Assembly: GCA_964017155.1 (NCBI GenBank)
Contig: OZ024865.1
Location: forward strand, 42,203,120 to 42,267,119
Source: Oasisia sp. SBJ-2009
Taxonomy: Eukaryota; Annelida; Polychaeta; Sabellida; Siboglinidae
Direction: 5' to 3'
Length of the DNA: 64,000 bases
Both the position numbers and the translations under genes were made by a program. The notes below the pieces were generated by a model. That model worked only from the letters and a program-made list of their open reading frames with translations. It was not told where the DNA came from and did not search any database. Shown here piece by piece: positions 1 to 11,189 of the stretch; positions within the stretch are counted from its first letter, which is position 1, and each line of letters begins with the position of its first letter.

Positions 1-53
1 AGAGTTCAAAGCGGCATGGGCAGTCACACACGCCTAAGACGAAATCTGCTTGA
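1..53 (+). CDS. 3' end of terminal coding exon of an upstream Ig-receptor paralogue (partial)
   Basis: These bases are identical to the end of the terminal exon at 43834-43916 (position 1 equals 43864). They encode the same basic tail, ending K-T-K-S-A, with TGA at 51-53. The following roughly 2.9 kb also matches the flank of the 43.9-kb gene end. This is therefore the last exon of a second copy of the receptor gene whose body lies upstream of the window. The rest of that gene cannot be seen. Confidence 0.7.
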   Translation, partial: SSKRHGQSHTPKTKSA

Positions 54-339
54 TCAAGGGACAATGTTTAGAGTTATTTTTCCGTGTTAATTAAACAAAA
101 TACGTTGATTTTGTAGGGATGACATTTTGAAGTGAATATTTTACAGCGAATGCCAATTATTTAGATGTTTAGTAAGCTGCTTGTTATATATATTCGTAGC
201 ATTTACTTTAGCCAATGCAATATATGCCCGCTAACAAATAACGTACTTGTATTTCCTGTCGAACAAATGGCTATTATTTGTTGGATATCATCAATATATA
301 AACACATTTACACGCGGTCCTGTTTGCTCGATGGGAGCA

Positions 340-2110
340 TAGGCCATCAACCAAGGAACGCAACTGTTTTCTGTCCGTGGCCATCCTCTCCATCTCTCTT
401 TTGGTGTAACCCATCTCTTTTGTTTCCCTTTCTGTATCTCTTTACCAGGTGTTTCGTGGCCTACCTCTTTGCCTTTTCCCTTTGGGGTTCCATGTGATGG
501 GTTGACGGATGATGGTTTCTGGAGGTTTCCTGAGTGTGTGTCCTATCCACCTCCATTTTCTCTTCTTTATTTCATTTTCCAGAATGTCCTTGTCTGTCCA
601 CTTCAGGTGTAAGATTCTGCGCAGGTATTCAGAGGCACTCCGTTCAATATAATGGGGTTGGTGTTCTTTATATTGGCTTTCATAATCTTTGTCTTGCTTT
701 TGTTGATGTTGAGTCCTAGCTGTGTTGACACTGTGTTTAGCAGCTCTGTTTTTCCTGCATCTGTTCATGGCTGTGTGAGAGGACAGCGAGGTGTTCCGCA
801 AAGTCCAGGCCCTCAAACTGGCTCCAAGTTGTCCACTGGATCCCATTTCTTCTATTTTTGTAGTCTATTTCATGATCCAGTCTGTGGTGGGCAGGAAAAA
901 GAATGGTTGCCTCACTCTTGTCTTCACCATGAAGGATTCTGTAAGTTGTCCTGCCTGAATGACCCTTCATGTCATATCTTCGTAAGTATTTCTTAATATA
1001 AGAGATATAAGTTTATCCCGTAGTGCTGTAGGAGCTTACACAGCGTATCTCTGTCGAGGCTATCAAATGCCTTCTCGTAATCTACAAGGTTTAGGCACAG
1101 CGATGAGTCCCATTCCATGGATTGTTCAACAATGATTCGCAGTGTTGCTATTTGGTCGGTGCATGATATGTCTTTACGGACGCCAACTTGGTGGTCTCTG
1201 AGCTTAGCATCCACCCTTGTCTTCAGTCTGTCCAAGACGACTCTGTTGAGGACCTTTCCTGGTACTGATAGGAGCATTATCCCTCTGTAGTTCTGACACT
1301 CTTGCATATCTCCTTTCTTTGGGAGCTTCACGAGGTACCCTTTTTTACCATTCAGTAGGTACTTCGTCTTGTTCCCATATCTTCCCGAATAGATCATGCA
1401 GTATCTCTGTGGAGGTCTCTATTTCAGCCTCGATTGCCTCGGCAGGAACTTTGTTTGGGTCGGAAGCTTTCCCTTTTTCATGTGATGGATGGCTTTCTCA
1501 ATATCTGCCTTACTTGGTCTTTCGCAGTTTATCTGGAGTACTTCTTCAGCTGGTGCGATGTCTGGAGGATTCTGAGATGGTTGCCGGTTCAGCAGTTCTT
1601 CAAAATGTCCCCTCCTGTTTGTCTCTGTATCCTCTTCAGGTGCTGTTGCTTTTGCTGCTCTCGTTCGGCAGTTGTTAATTGCATATTTCATTTCCTTCCT
1701 CACTTGCACTTTATTGAGTGTCTGCAGAAATCCAGTGTTTTTATTGGTATTTCTTCTTTCCCAAGAACTTCGCAGCATGTGCTGGTTCACATCTCTTTGA
1801 TCTGTTGCCATTGTATGTCCCCGTTTCCTTCGTCAAGAAAATCTTGTAGGGATTCGTATTTGTTTCTCGGTTGTACTGTGTACTGGTGCTCCTCTTGACT
1901 TCTCTCTTCTTTAGATCCATCTTCATTCTGGCCAGCACTAGATGGTGGTTTGAGGCTACATTTGCCCCTGTAATTTCTCCCGTATTCAGTCTGACTTGTC
2001 GCGATTGTTTCCACCTCGTTTCACCTGGCCCTAGTACTGTGATGTTGTAGGTCCCTCGTTCCCTTGCTATTTGGGCTGCTTTGTTTACTCCACGTTCCAT
2101 GTTCCGATTT
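340..2110 (-). pseudogene. Dead RTE-like non-LTR retrotransposon (LINE), copy A
   Basis: Minus-strand fragments in order are: remnant of the endonuclease start (about 2100-1960), the linker before the reverse transcriptase (1811-1419), RT core (1397-993) with R-G-I-M-L-L-S and Y-E-K-A-F-D-S motifs, a segment at 970-737, and the C-terminal tail (846-442) with the W-I-G-H-T-L-R and G-R-P-R-N-T-W signatures. The frames are broken several times. The catalytic F-A-D-D box reads F-A-E-H, and most of the endonuclease is deleted. It cannot be active. The clade assignment (RTE-like) rests on recognition of the motifs. Confidence 0.85.
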
Positions 2111-2955
2111 GGAAGACAAATCGGTTATCGGCGATGTAGCTTCCTTGCGGCTTTCACTGCATGGCGCCATACTCTCCCCAGGAGGCCCTCCCTCTCCCAA
2201 GTTCAATACAGTTCCTTTGGTCGATTTTGCGTAACAATCTTTTTTTTTTATGGGACAGGGTTGTTAGCCATTTGCCCAACCCTCCTCATTTCTCACCCAG
2301 GCATGAGACCGTCCATGGCAGAGTTCGGTCCGTTGAATGGTAAATACAAACTTTGGAGTTCCCGTTACTATTATGTTGTGCATGGCGCTTGACATTATGG
2401 GCGCATAACCCCGATAATACGTCACGATAAAGTAACTGATGTAGAGACGTAAACGACGTATATCGTGCGAGCTACAGTCAAGGTCCGCCCGAAAGGGTTC
2501 ATAAGACGTCATAATTCGTATGTAGAATACATCCATTCAAAAAGGCCTGATTTAAATTGGTGCTTTCTTTTATCATTATATAAATGGTGTATAATTATAT
2601 GTGATGTTTAATCCGACGAAACAGTAAAATAAACGTTGTTATATGTACGATATCGAACTTCACGTCGTTCAGACTTACGTCGTCCAGAACTACGTCCAAA
2701 CATTCCACGCTTACTGCTTTATATCAGCAGTGTTTACATCTGCCAAGTAATAATTGAGTGTTGTTCTCGTGTTTAAAGAATTGTAGCGATAGTTGTGCGT
2801 TAAATGCGAATAAAGTGAATACATTTTGTTATGTCGATGTGGAGTTGTTTAGTAATATTAGCGATGGCACACTCTCGTAAACTATGAAATAGGGCGATAA
2901 AGCAACCTTCCGTTGGTAGTGATTGGTGAATATTGTAAAGGACATTTGAAACAAA

Positions 2956-3074
2956 GTCGTTGGTGAGGGGGCCAAATAAGATTAAGAGGGGGAGGGGACT
3001 ACTCTATTTGCGTCAAGTTGTAGAGTGTATAAAGTATCTGCTAAGTTCAATATGTGCAATCGCGCTTTGTATTC

Positions 3075-3110
<36 letters not shown>

Positions 3111-3470
3111 CATAAATTATGGATTTAAATATTTCAGGAGCGACACGGTGCGTCTACTGCCATATTGTTGCGCGCCTTACGAATAAAAAATTATGAAAAG
3201 CGGCCATGGTGTGCTTGCACAAACCCAGAATGACAACGACAAACCAATTGACAACTACCACGACACAACAAACATAAACGACCACACATCCAACATCAAC
3301 AACAACAGAACCGACAACTACAACAACACAATCGATGACTACATCAACACAATCGATATTAACTTTAATAACAACAACTAAACCAACAACAACCGCTGAA
3401 CCGACACACAGCCCACAGCGACAACGATCCAATCCACGTTCATCATCATCCAGACAATGAAGAAAGCCAT
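2956..3470. other. Intergenic; broken Thr-rich coding-like stretch at 3236-3460
   Basis: A short AT/GA microsatellite lies at 3076-3110. From about 3236 one plus-strand frame reads almost pure threonine with Q, P and S, is interrupted by one TAA, and resumes to a TGA near 3460. The composition resembles the mucin-like stalk exon at 35434-35664. No good splice sites were found. It may be a decayed stalk exon or merely an ACA-rich simple repeat. Confidence 0.35.
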
Positions 3471-3477
3471 CGAAACG

Positions 3478-3660
3478 ACGAAAACCATCCAACCGTCGAA
3501 AACCATCCAACCAACGAAAACTATCGAAACGACGAAAACCATCCAACCGTCGAACGTCATCGAAACGACGAAGACCATCCAACCGACGAAAACCATCGAA
3601 ACGACGAAAACCATCGAAACGACGAACGCCATCCAAGAGACGAAAACTACTTAAACAGCA
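3478..3660 (+). repeat. 18-bp minisatellite (6-residue period)
   Basis: About ten units of an 18-bp repeat of the form gaaaac-catc-caaccg-ac, with two alternating variants (ccaaccgtc and cgaaacgac). The period keeps both strands open: plus-strand K-T-I-Q-P-T / K-T-I-E-T-T hexads and minus-strand F-R-R-F-D-G hexads. No start or splice context makes either credible as a gene. Confidence 0.8.
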
Positions 3661-3926
3661 AAAAACATCCAAACGACAAACTTCATCCAAATGATGAAAA
3701 CCATCCTAACGACGAATGCCACCCGAATCCAGCGCAACTAAAACGGACCGTATGACGAAGAAAGCAATATTTCCGGCGATGTTCGACATTGTCGATGGCA
3801 AGACATGGGAATGTTTCTTGTTGCATTACGATTTTAAGCATTAATAAACGTGTGCGTATCCTGCATTTTGGCACCTTTTAATTGTAGCCCTTTAATAAAT
3901 TGGGGGCATGGTAGTCGTAAAAATGT

Positions 3927-4008
<82 letters not shown>
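3927..4008. repeat. (TA)n microsatellite
   Basis: About 80 bp of nearly pure TA dinucleotides with one interruption near 3942. The tyrosine-isoleucine ORFs across it are artefacts. Confidence 0.95.
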
Positions 4009-4012
<4 letters not shown>

Positions 4013-5650
4013 CAAAATCGTCTGTTTGCTAAGTTAACAAAAAGTTTCAGGAGATGCATTAGATGCATATCATGTTTCAATGTGTTGCCTTATAGATACT
4101 CGTCTATAGACGACGATAACATTACCAGTGCTAACAAAGTGCACATATGTGTAATTGTGTATATACCCTACAAAAAGAGCAAATTGAATAACACTAAATA
4201 ACATTTGATACCATTGGACAAATCAGTGGTAAATTATAGGTATCAGTTGCGGCTCAGATGCTACATCATTAACCACGTTCCGACAGTATGATAATTTATA
4301 TTATGCGTTTAATGTGTACACCAAGTCATTGCATTTAACAAATAAATACAGCTGGGCGTATATTTGTAATGACATACTGGAACCATTGATTTCCTTACTA
4401 CGCGATTTATTATGTAGCTGATGGGATTTCTCGCCCATTGCATCCGTTTGTAATAAATTATGATCCAGTAATGATGCAAATTAGCAACGTTGCAATATGG
4501 GCGTCATTCTATCGTTATGCCTATGAGGTTGACGCCTAGTATTCATCTAATCGAAACTATATTTCAAATTGCATAAAGTGTTTATATAGTCACGTCTAAG
4601 GAAGAACCGCGGAAGTGCGAACAGAAATCTAGATGTTTCGTTCGATCTTCGGTATCGCGGGTCTACTGCGCTACAACGTCAATCTGATCAAACATGAGAA
4701 AGATGTTTTGGAACGACGCAAGAGAGAAATTGGAATGCCATCTCTTTAATTCTCTTATGTAGATTGTTAACAACAGTCGAAAAATCACATAAATAAGATC
4801 GACTGTCAGTATTTATAAACAGAACCCGTGTTACCAGAATCCTTTGCTTGCATCGACCTCTGATCTATACACATTTATTCTTAGATCAGTGGCATCGACC
4901 GCGAGACGTTTTCAATACCGTTGTAACACTAATATAAGACCGAAATGCGTTATCACGTGAACGCAAGTTGATCATGGCGAGTAACGGTTGGGCCGGCGAT
5001 TACTATCTTCTGCGGCGAAAACACAATCTGGCAACAAGTACTCCAGCTGCCTTTATTCATAAGAATGTAATATTAAACGAAAACAATATATATAATGTGC
5101 CAACCACTGATTGCCAACATTATGCTTCTACGCAGCCTGTCGTTTAATTTGGCCCAGTAGGTAAAACAGTGCTCATAGACACAGACACAGTACTGTAAAA
5201 GTTAACCAGGGAGATATACATTTTATTATTCGGACCTACCCCAAGTGTGCCGTTATAACTGTATATATGCCTACACTGGATACCTCACAGTAAATATAAT
5301 CCTAACCCTAATCAATCAGCATTCCCAAGTATTTTTATGTTTGATAAATATTGCGTTTTGAGACCCAAGTAACGCTATGATTTGTGCCAGCCATGTGTTA
5401 CTGCGCCGTGCACAGAACGAATGCCAAACAGTTTGTTTATATGCCGACCCCACCATATATTTTCCAAACATCCGTGCAAGACCAAGTCAAAGCAACGTCT
5501 GTGTGCTGGCATTACTATCGTGTACAATCGCCGGTACTCATTATGGAAGGTGCCATTACGATTATTTAGTCATTTACTAACACGTTTTTTTTAAACGGCA
5601 AGAAACCAGCTTCCTTCCATTTCTCGTTTAATAACCCGCTAAGGGTGCCC
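4009..5650. other. Intergenic DNA without recognisable genes
   Basis: AT-rich sequence with only short ORFs (up to about 70 codons around 5377-5594) that overlap each other in three frames and show no family signature, splice context or compositional bias. I see no RNA gene or transposon ends here. Confidence 0.5.
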
Positions 5651-6086
5651 TTATCTGATTAGGGCGTGTAAGTCTCGCGCGCGAAAACGAGGCCGAGGGC
5701 AGTTGGGGGCAGGCAATCCATATTCTCTATGTTAGCATATAGGTCTTTGTTTTGTTTTTGTTTATAATAATCGAACTGTTCCCAACTAGCGTGTTTCAGT
5801 TATATTGTCCGAAGGATTATTACAAGCAGCAGCAATGGAACACTTTGCCGGTGACAATGATCACGGAAATCATGAATTTTAATCGATTATTATGGTGGTT
5901 GCCATGACTCATGAGTTAGCGGCAAATACTTGTGTTTGGCGATCTTAACTAATAATGAAGAGTGCCATTTTACGCGCAGTACAACCGGTTTGGGGCAAAC
6001 GTGTACATGTGTTATGATTATGTGCATTTAGACAACTTGTCAGATATAAGAGCTTATAGAAACCACAACCTACAGCAATGTAAAAT

Positions 6087-6130
6087 ACAAATCCCGTAAA
6101 AGATACATATGTATCTTTTACGGGATTTGT
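6087..6130. repeat. Perfect 44-bp palindrome
   Basis: Each 22-nt arm starts acaaatcccgtaaaagatac and they meet without a spacer at cat/atg, so the two halves are exact reverse complements. The related copies at about 10560 and 20620 have only one arm-like sequence. Confidence 0.95.
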
Positions 6131-6136
6131 AATTAC

Positions 6137-6196
6137 GCAGATAATAAACACGATTTTAGGCCGTATATACGGCCTAAAATCGTGTTTATTATCTGC
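6137..6196. repeat. Perfect 60-bp palindrome
   Basis: Each 30-nt arm starts gcagataataaacacg and the halves are exact reverse complements about the centre gtatatac. It lies 6 bp from the 44-bp palindrome. The homologous sequence in the tandem units carries only the right half. Confidence 0.95.
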
Positions 6197-6410
6197 ACTA
6201 CGTAAATCGCTATATGTCTATGATAGTGTGGTAAATATGAAATTGGACAGTTAAAAATAAGAAAGGTATAACACAAGATATTTAAGACCTCATTTTCCTG
6301 GTATTCATCAGTGGGAAGCTACAACTGTTATCCATCGTTAGAATATTATTCTTGTGTCCAGTCCCCAATCAGCTCCAGTCGCGCGAAGTCTCGCCATGTA
6401 TCGTGACCCA

Positions 6411-6690
6411 CTTACAGGCCCTATAGATTCATGCGCGGGCAAACATAGAACTGCACATAAATGGGTGACGTCGTGGTCTCGAGTGGTCGGGCTTTTAGCA
6501 GAGAGCGTAACGGGGAGAGATGTCACTCAGCCGGTGGCATTTTGGATTTTGAACTGGTGGCGCACCAAGCGGCTGGGTGTCATGCGAGTTCATAAGCAAA
6601 CCGGCGTGCTTTCATTCATTTGGTTAAAAAGCGATCGACTGCTCGTACGTTGACTTGGGGGGTGTGTGTGTGGGGGTGGGGGGGGGGGAG
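6411..6690. other. Intergenic, ending in a G/T-rich low-complexity tract
   Basis: No gene signature. Positions 6658-6700 are a (GT)/(G)n tract that abuts the left border of the 10-kb tandem duplication and may have helped create it. Confidence 0.6.
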
Positions 6691-6709
6691 GGGGTGGGGT
6701 GGACATGTA

Positions 6710-8307
6710 AAGATAAAACAATTATATTTTTATGCGCCAAATATATTGATTTTCAAAAATATATAATATTTTATGGTCATTTCACGGCTACATTATGATA
6801 GGATTCATGAAATCTCAGATATGATCATTATGCCTGGTTCTTTCTTTACCATGTCCCCAGACAACCTCTCCCTGTCAGCTGAAGATATGCTGCAGTCAAT
6901 AATTATGTCCATAGCCTGAAAGTGCATTTTAAAATTTGTTGAAATTTTCCGGTTTTATATATACATCTTGATACATGTACTGCCTATGGACACACAACTG
7001 GTCCATTGTAAATTTGAAAGGATGTATGTACAGTAAATTATGATGTAGCCCTAAGTGTCTTTTTCTACTACTTTCAATCGTTGTATTCTAGTCATATTTA
7101 TTTCTTGTTTTGGTACACATGATGTTTAGCATCTCACCTAAACATGCTAAACCTACACCCGCCCAAATTGCCAACACCATCATATATGCCTCCCTGTGGT
7201 TTATGTGTTCCTCTATTTTAACACTTTGTCATACAGTTGTGTGTGCGTTAAATTATGTGTCTATTCCTAGTCATATTCATAACTTGTTTTCATGATGTTT
7301 AAATTATATTTTTTTTACACCATTGCATACTTTTGTATTTTTAATGTCTGAAGGCTTCACCTCAACAGTTTTATTACTGAACGTGGATTCCTTAATAAAT
7401 AAATCAATCAATATAATTCAGTTCAGACAGTTACTGTCCAATCCCAATTTTTAGAAATCTTTCATTCCTATTCCGAAACAGATCAAAAACATGAACAAAA
7501 AAGACATGGGTACAATAATACATTTATTGTAGGCATTAATAGCATGTGTACAGATATTAAAGTTAGTATACACTTCAAATGAGCCCAAAAACATGCCAAT
7601 TTGGTTTGATTTGCCAACATTTGCAGAAAGTATTCAACATCATCTTTCATTTATCAAATACATACCATTTTGTAATCAAGCCACTTCAAATTAGTTTATT
7701 TTTATTTTTGACACACACGTCTACAAATAAATCATGTCTGCACATGTCCATCTATGTTTAGAATTAATGTAATTTCGCAGATGAAAGATGCATATGATAC
7801 ATATAACCTGTGCTGTATATTGATACATGATAGTCATGTGCCCCACAAAAAGTAAAAGAATATGTGCCAGTATTAAAATGTCAATACATTGTTAGCTACA
7901 TGTACATTTGTTCACAATATTCATTATAGTTAGTCTTCAGTTTCATTGAATTTGTATAGTTTGCAATTCATATCGTGTGACTGCAAAATATAGCCAAAAT
8001 GTTGGTTGCCATTTACAATATTTAGTGTCCAAATGACATACAGAATTATTTCGGTGTTCTCACAAAAACGTTACAATTATTGAAACATACTAATGTTATC
8101 AGTTGATTATGTAAAACACATGTATAACCCCTCTTATACCTTAGTCCAGCCAGGGCTATATGTATACTGTATGGTGATGTACTATATATCTAGTCAACTG
8201 TCTCAAGCAATTTACAACAATACAATCATCTGGTCTGACATGAATATAATCAAGAAAATTGATTTTACCAGGACTGAAGTATCTTGCTCAACTACATGCT
8301 CAGAAGA
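6710..8307. other. Non-genic part of tandem unit 1 (repeated at 16766-18363)
   Basis: AT-rich sequence 3' of the THAP gene. Short ORFs at 7110-7295, 7579-7761 and 8093-8311 are unsupported. I see no transposon termini or RNA gene. Confidence 0.5.
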
Positions 8308-8530
8308 TTAAGTTCTGTCCTTGGGGGGCTTGCGTTCTTTCTGGCGATCTGATTGATTGCAGCTGAATAACGTGGGAACTGCATCCCATACCAGCTTGTC
8401 ACGGCTGTTGGCATTCATAAACTGTGACTCGGTGAAGTGTTTAGCGCACATCCGGCAGTTGTTATAGAGATACCCGCAGTATCTTTTCAACAGATCTTCC
8501 CTTCTAGAGTTTATAACCCATCGCTTACTC
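8308..8530 (-). CDS. THAP-domain protein, exon 2 (unit 1)
   Basis: Acceptor tattttcag-type (intron ends at 8531), phase 2 join to 8995-9104, stop at 8308-8310. The exon supplies the second half of a THAP zinc finger: the sequence after the join, S-K-R-W-V-I-N-S-R, is followed by the C (R-M-C) and H (K-H-F) that complete the C2CH site, and the A-V-P-T-L-F box that closes the domain. About 19 charged residues (K/R/D/E-rich) follow. Spliced length is 110 aa, so the product is essentially a lone DNA-binding THAP domain without a coiled coil or transposase region. It could be a small transcription factor or a fossil of a THAP transposase. Confidence 0.8.
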
Positions 8531-8771
8531 CTGAAATAAGAAGTGCAAAAACATTGAATTACAGCCAGCATTACACATTTATTGCTAATATTTTGCCAAG
8601 GCACCTATTCTATTATCTATTATCTAGAATTTAGATACACCATGTACATGAACAAGGACAAGTAGGCCAGTCTGGACACATGATACAGTGTCAGTGATAT
8701 TTACTCTTAGACTTAGTTCAGCCCACCACAAGATCCGCTGGGACATACTGTTAATTTATTGTCATTGATAA

Positions 8772-8789
8772 CCCCCCCCCCCCCCCCCC
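8772..8789. repeat. Poly-C (18) tract, with poly-G (20) at 8895-8914, in the THAP intron
   Basis: Homopolymer C and G runs about 105 bp apart could pair in one strand. The equivalent runs in unit 2 are at about 18828-18845 and 18951-18974, the G run there being 24 long. They are unstable sequences and useful markers of the two units. Confidence 0.85.
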
Positions 8790-8994
8790 GCCCACGACAG
8801 TACTATTACTTGGCCCAACTACTACTAAACCCGTCCCAGCCATACGGAGTGTTTTTGTTTACATCACCAGCTGACATCCAGTCTGACACTGACTGGGGGG
8901 GGGGGGGGGGGGGGCGTGTCGAGGCGTTGCATTTATGCATTTATGTGTGTTATGCATGGTATTTCTTTTTAGTTTGTATTGATTTAATGCCTAC

Positions 8995-9104
8995 CTGTCT
9001 TTATCTTTCGGGAATCTGAAGAATGAAAGCTCTGCGTTGACGCTTTTGTTGTTGCTGCAGCCAAAGGCTGGGCAAAACGAACCGCCGTGCCTGGCGTACG
9101 CCAT
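8995..9104 (-). CDS. THAP-domain protein, exon 1 (unit 1)
   Basis: The start ATG at 9104-9102 gives M-A-Y-A-R-H-G-G followed by F-C-P-A-F-G-C, the first zinc-binding cysteine pair of the THAP domain. The next stretch ends F-F-R-F-P-K-D. The donor reads gacag|gtaggc and leaves phase 2, which joins in frame to exon 2. An upstream in-frame Met exists near 9284, but the THAP domain normally begins at the N-terminus, so 9104 is preferred. The gene is head-to-head with the receptor signal exon, 487 bp away, so the two may share a promoter region. Confidence 0.8.
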
Positions 9105-9591
9105 GTTGATCTGACTTTTGCAACCCAGCCGCTTGGTTCGCTGCGGTCTATGTTTTAAAAATGGCGTCCAATGGGAAACAGCGCATGTAATTAGTCTTCC
9201 TTTAATTGTCTTTGCTTTTAGCCTTTCCCCTTTGGGATCATAGATTGTTTTTCCTACGACTACGTCCTGGCATTCTTTCACCAATTATGCAGTTAAATGA
9301 ATACGTAAAATAGAAAACTGTTTAATGTACATATAAGATTGTGTAAATTCATATGTTTCGTGTATTATTTGCGTATTTTCACCTTTAATGTATTTTAAAT
9401 ACAATACATTATTTGAGTATAGCGCGGGATGTTAGGTAGCGATTTGCCAGGTACTAAAGCCGAACACCAAATTCATTTTATAAAAGCCATTTTGATTGGT
9501 TCCAAGGTTGTCGCGGACACGTGAAATTGTGAATTTGTGTTAGTGTGTGTCATTTTTCCGTAATTACAAGTAAGCTTACTGGATATATATA
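9105..9591. promoter_or_regulatory. Divergent intergenic region between THAP and receptor genes (unit 1)
   Basis: A 487-bp gap separates the THAP start codon (minus) from the receptor signal-peptide start codon (plus). It must hold the 5' UTRs and probably both promoters. A TATA-like ggatatatataatg lies immediately before the receptor ATG, too close to serve as its TATA box. No specific factor sites are claimed. Confidence 0.4.
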
Positions 9592-9658
9592 ATGCGTTTT
9601 CAATTAAGCGTTGCAACTGTCGGCTGGTTTTTATTGAACGGTAATTTTATTATGAAAG
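9592..9658 (+). CDS. Ig receptor, signal-peptide exon (unit 1)
   Basis: ATG at 9592 opens a short exon encoding 22 residues with a hydrophobic core (L-S-V-A-T-V-G-W-F-L-L) after an N-terminal Arg. It ends at the consensus donor aaag|gtaagtg in phase 1, which is the phase of the V-domain exon acceptor at 13208. Such phase-1 signal exons are usual in Ig-superfamily genes. It was found from the signal and donor pattern rather than homology, so transcript support is absent. Confidence 0.7.
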
Positions 9659-11189
9659 GTAAGTGAATAGTTGCTAAAAAGTAAATTGTCTTTCTACGAC
9701 TACGGTTACGGCTTACGCCGAGCCTCTTTCCAGAGCCTGAGGAACGAACACCCGAACCATGTTTTTGTTTTGCTGTTGGAACTGACTGAAAACATAAATG
9801 ATGCGCTTTGTGTGAAATTTATCTTCTTCATCTTGTATTCGTCTAATCTCAACTTGCTGACGAACAGGAACAAAATGTATTTAAGGTGAAGTACAATATG
9901 TAAAGTGTGTACATCGTCATCGATGATAGTACATCTAACAAAAAACCAACAAGATCAACATCAGGAGAGGAGTACAGCAATGCAGCAATGGTCTGTTGCA
10001 ACTCAATTAAACGTTTGACAGATTACTAAATTGCCTAGCCCTAGATGTCTTTCCGATTACAGAATGTGTATTAGCATTTTGAATGTATCATGCAGACAAC
10101 AACAATATCGCCTACCACCCATACTATATGGCCATAGGCATAGCCTAGGGCGTGTAAGTGTCGCGCGCGAAAACGAGGCTGGGGGCAGTTGGGGGCAGGA
10201 AGTCCATATTCTCCATGTTAACATATAGGACTTTCCTTTGTTTTACGTTGTAATAATCGAACTATTCCCGCATAGCATATTTCAGTTATATTGTCCAACA
10301 AGCAGAAGCAATGGAACAGTTTGACGGTGACAATGAAAATGATCACGGAAATCATGAATGTTAATCGATTATTATGCCTGGTGGTTGCCATGGCATGATT
10401 AGCGGCAAGTACTTGTGTTTGGTGATCTTGACTAATAATGAAGAGTGCCATTTTTCGGGCAGTATGACCTGTTTGGGACAAACGTATACACGTGTTATGT
10501 TTATGTGAATTTAGACAACTTGTCAGATATAAGTGCTTATCGAAACCACAACGTACAGTAAAATGCAAATCCCATAAAAGACACATACGGCCTAAAATCG
10601 TGTTTATTATCTGCACTACGTAAATCGCTATATGTCAATGATAGTGTGGTAAGCTCACTATTAAATCGGACATTTAAGATAAGAAAGGTATAACACAAGC
10701 TATGTATGACCTGATTTTCCGGGTTTTCATCAGTTGGAAGCTGCAACTGTCATCCATCGTTACAATATTATTCTTGTTTCCAGTCCCCAATCAGCTCCAG
10801 TCGCGCGGAGTCTCGCCATGTACAGGCCCTATTGCCAACGTGTAATAATTAATTATCTCCGCCATTCGCCAGCAGGCGGACGTTCACAAAAATGAGTTCT
10901 ACAGTGCATAGTCTTTGTATTCGCACGACAGCATTTTAGACACAGTTGTGCAATAAGTTATAAATAAATGTAACAAAACGAACGCTAATTGAAATATCAT
11001 ATAGATTAATGTATTAGAGTCGCCATATTTCTCTGTGAATGGTCAGGTTACAGAAACGTCGACGGTGGCTAGCCGGATTGAAACCAAGGGCCCGTCGGCG
11101 TCAGGGCAGTAGAATTTAAACAATGGTGGCCCGAATTGTCCGCACTGATTTAAAACACGCATCGGGCCATTGGGCCAATGACAATGTCG
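9659..11189. other. Receptor intron 1, 5' part (unit 1)
   Basis: No coding exon was recognised. The interval 10150-10832 is a copy of the dispersed repeat also seen at 5660-6410. The same content recurs at 19719-21249 in unit 2. Confidence 0.5.

Larger units (their letters stand above)
1..2955. repeat. Segmental duplication, copy A (partner 43864-47318)
   Basis: The block contains the terminal-exon end, the 3' flank with a dead LINE, and about 800 bp beyond. It matches 43864-47318 in the same orientation with scattered substitutions. Relative to the partner it lacks about 450 bp of LINE endonuclease sequence near 1970 and about 60 bp near 1870. Similarity ends around 2955, where the two sequences diverge. 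The simplest reading is duplication of the whole receptor gene with its 3' flank. Confidence 0.85.
5660..6410. repeat. Dispersed repeat, related to 10150-10832 and 20210-20892
   Basis: The block begins in a CpG-rich motif (tcgcgcgcgaaaacgagg) and runs to the segment reading cagtccccaatcagctccag. It is collinear with the copies inside the two 10-kb tandem units, with moderate divergence. This copy differs by carrying two perfect palindromes at 6087-6196. No terminal repeats or coding capacity were found, so its class is unknown. Confidence 0.7.
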
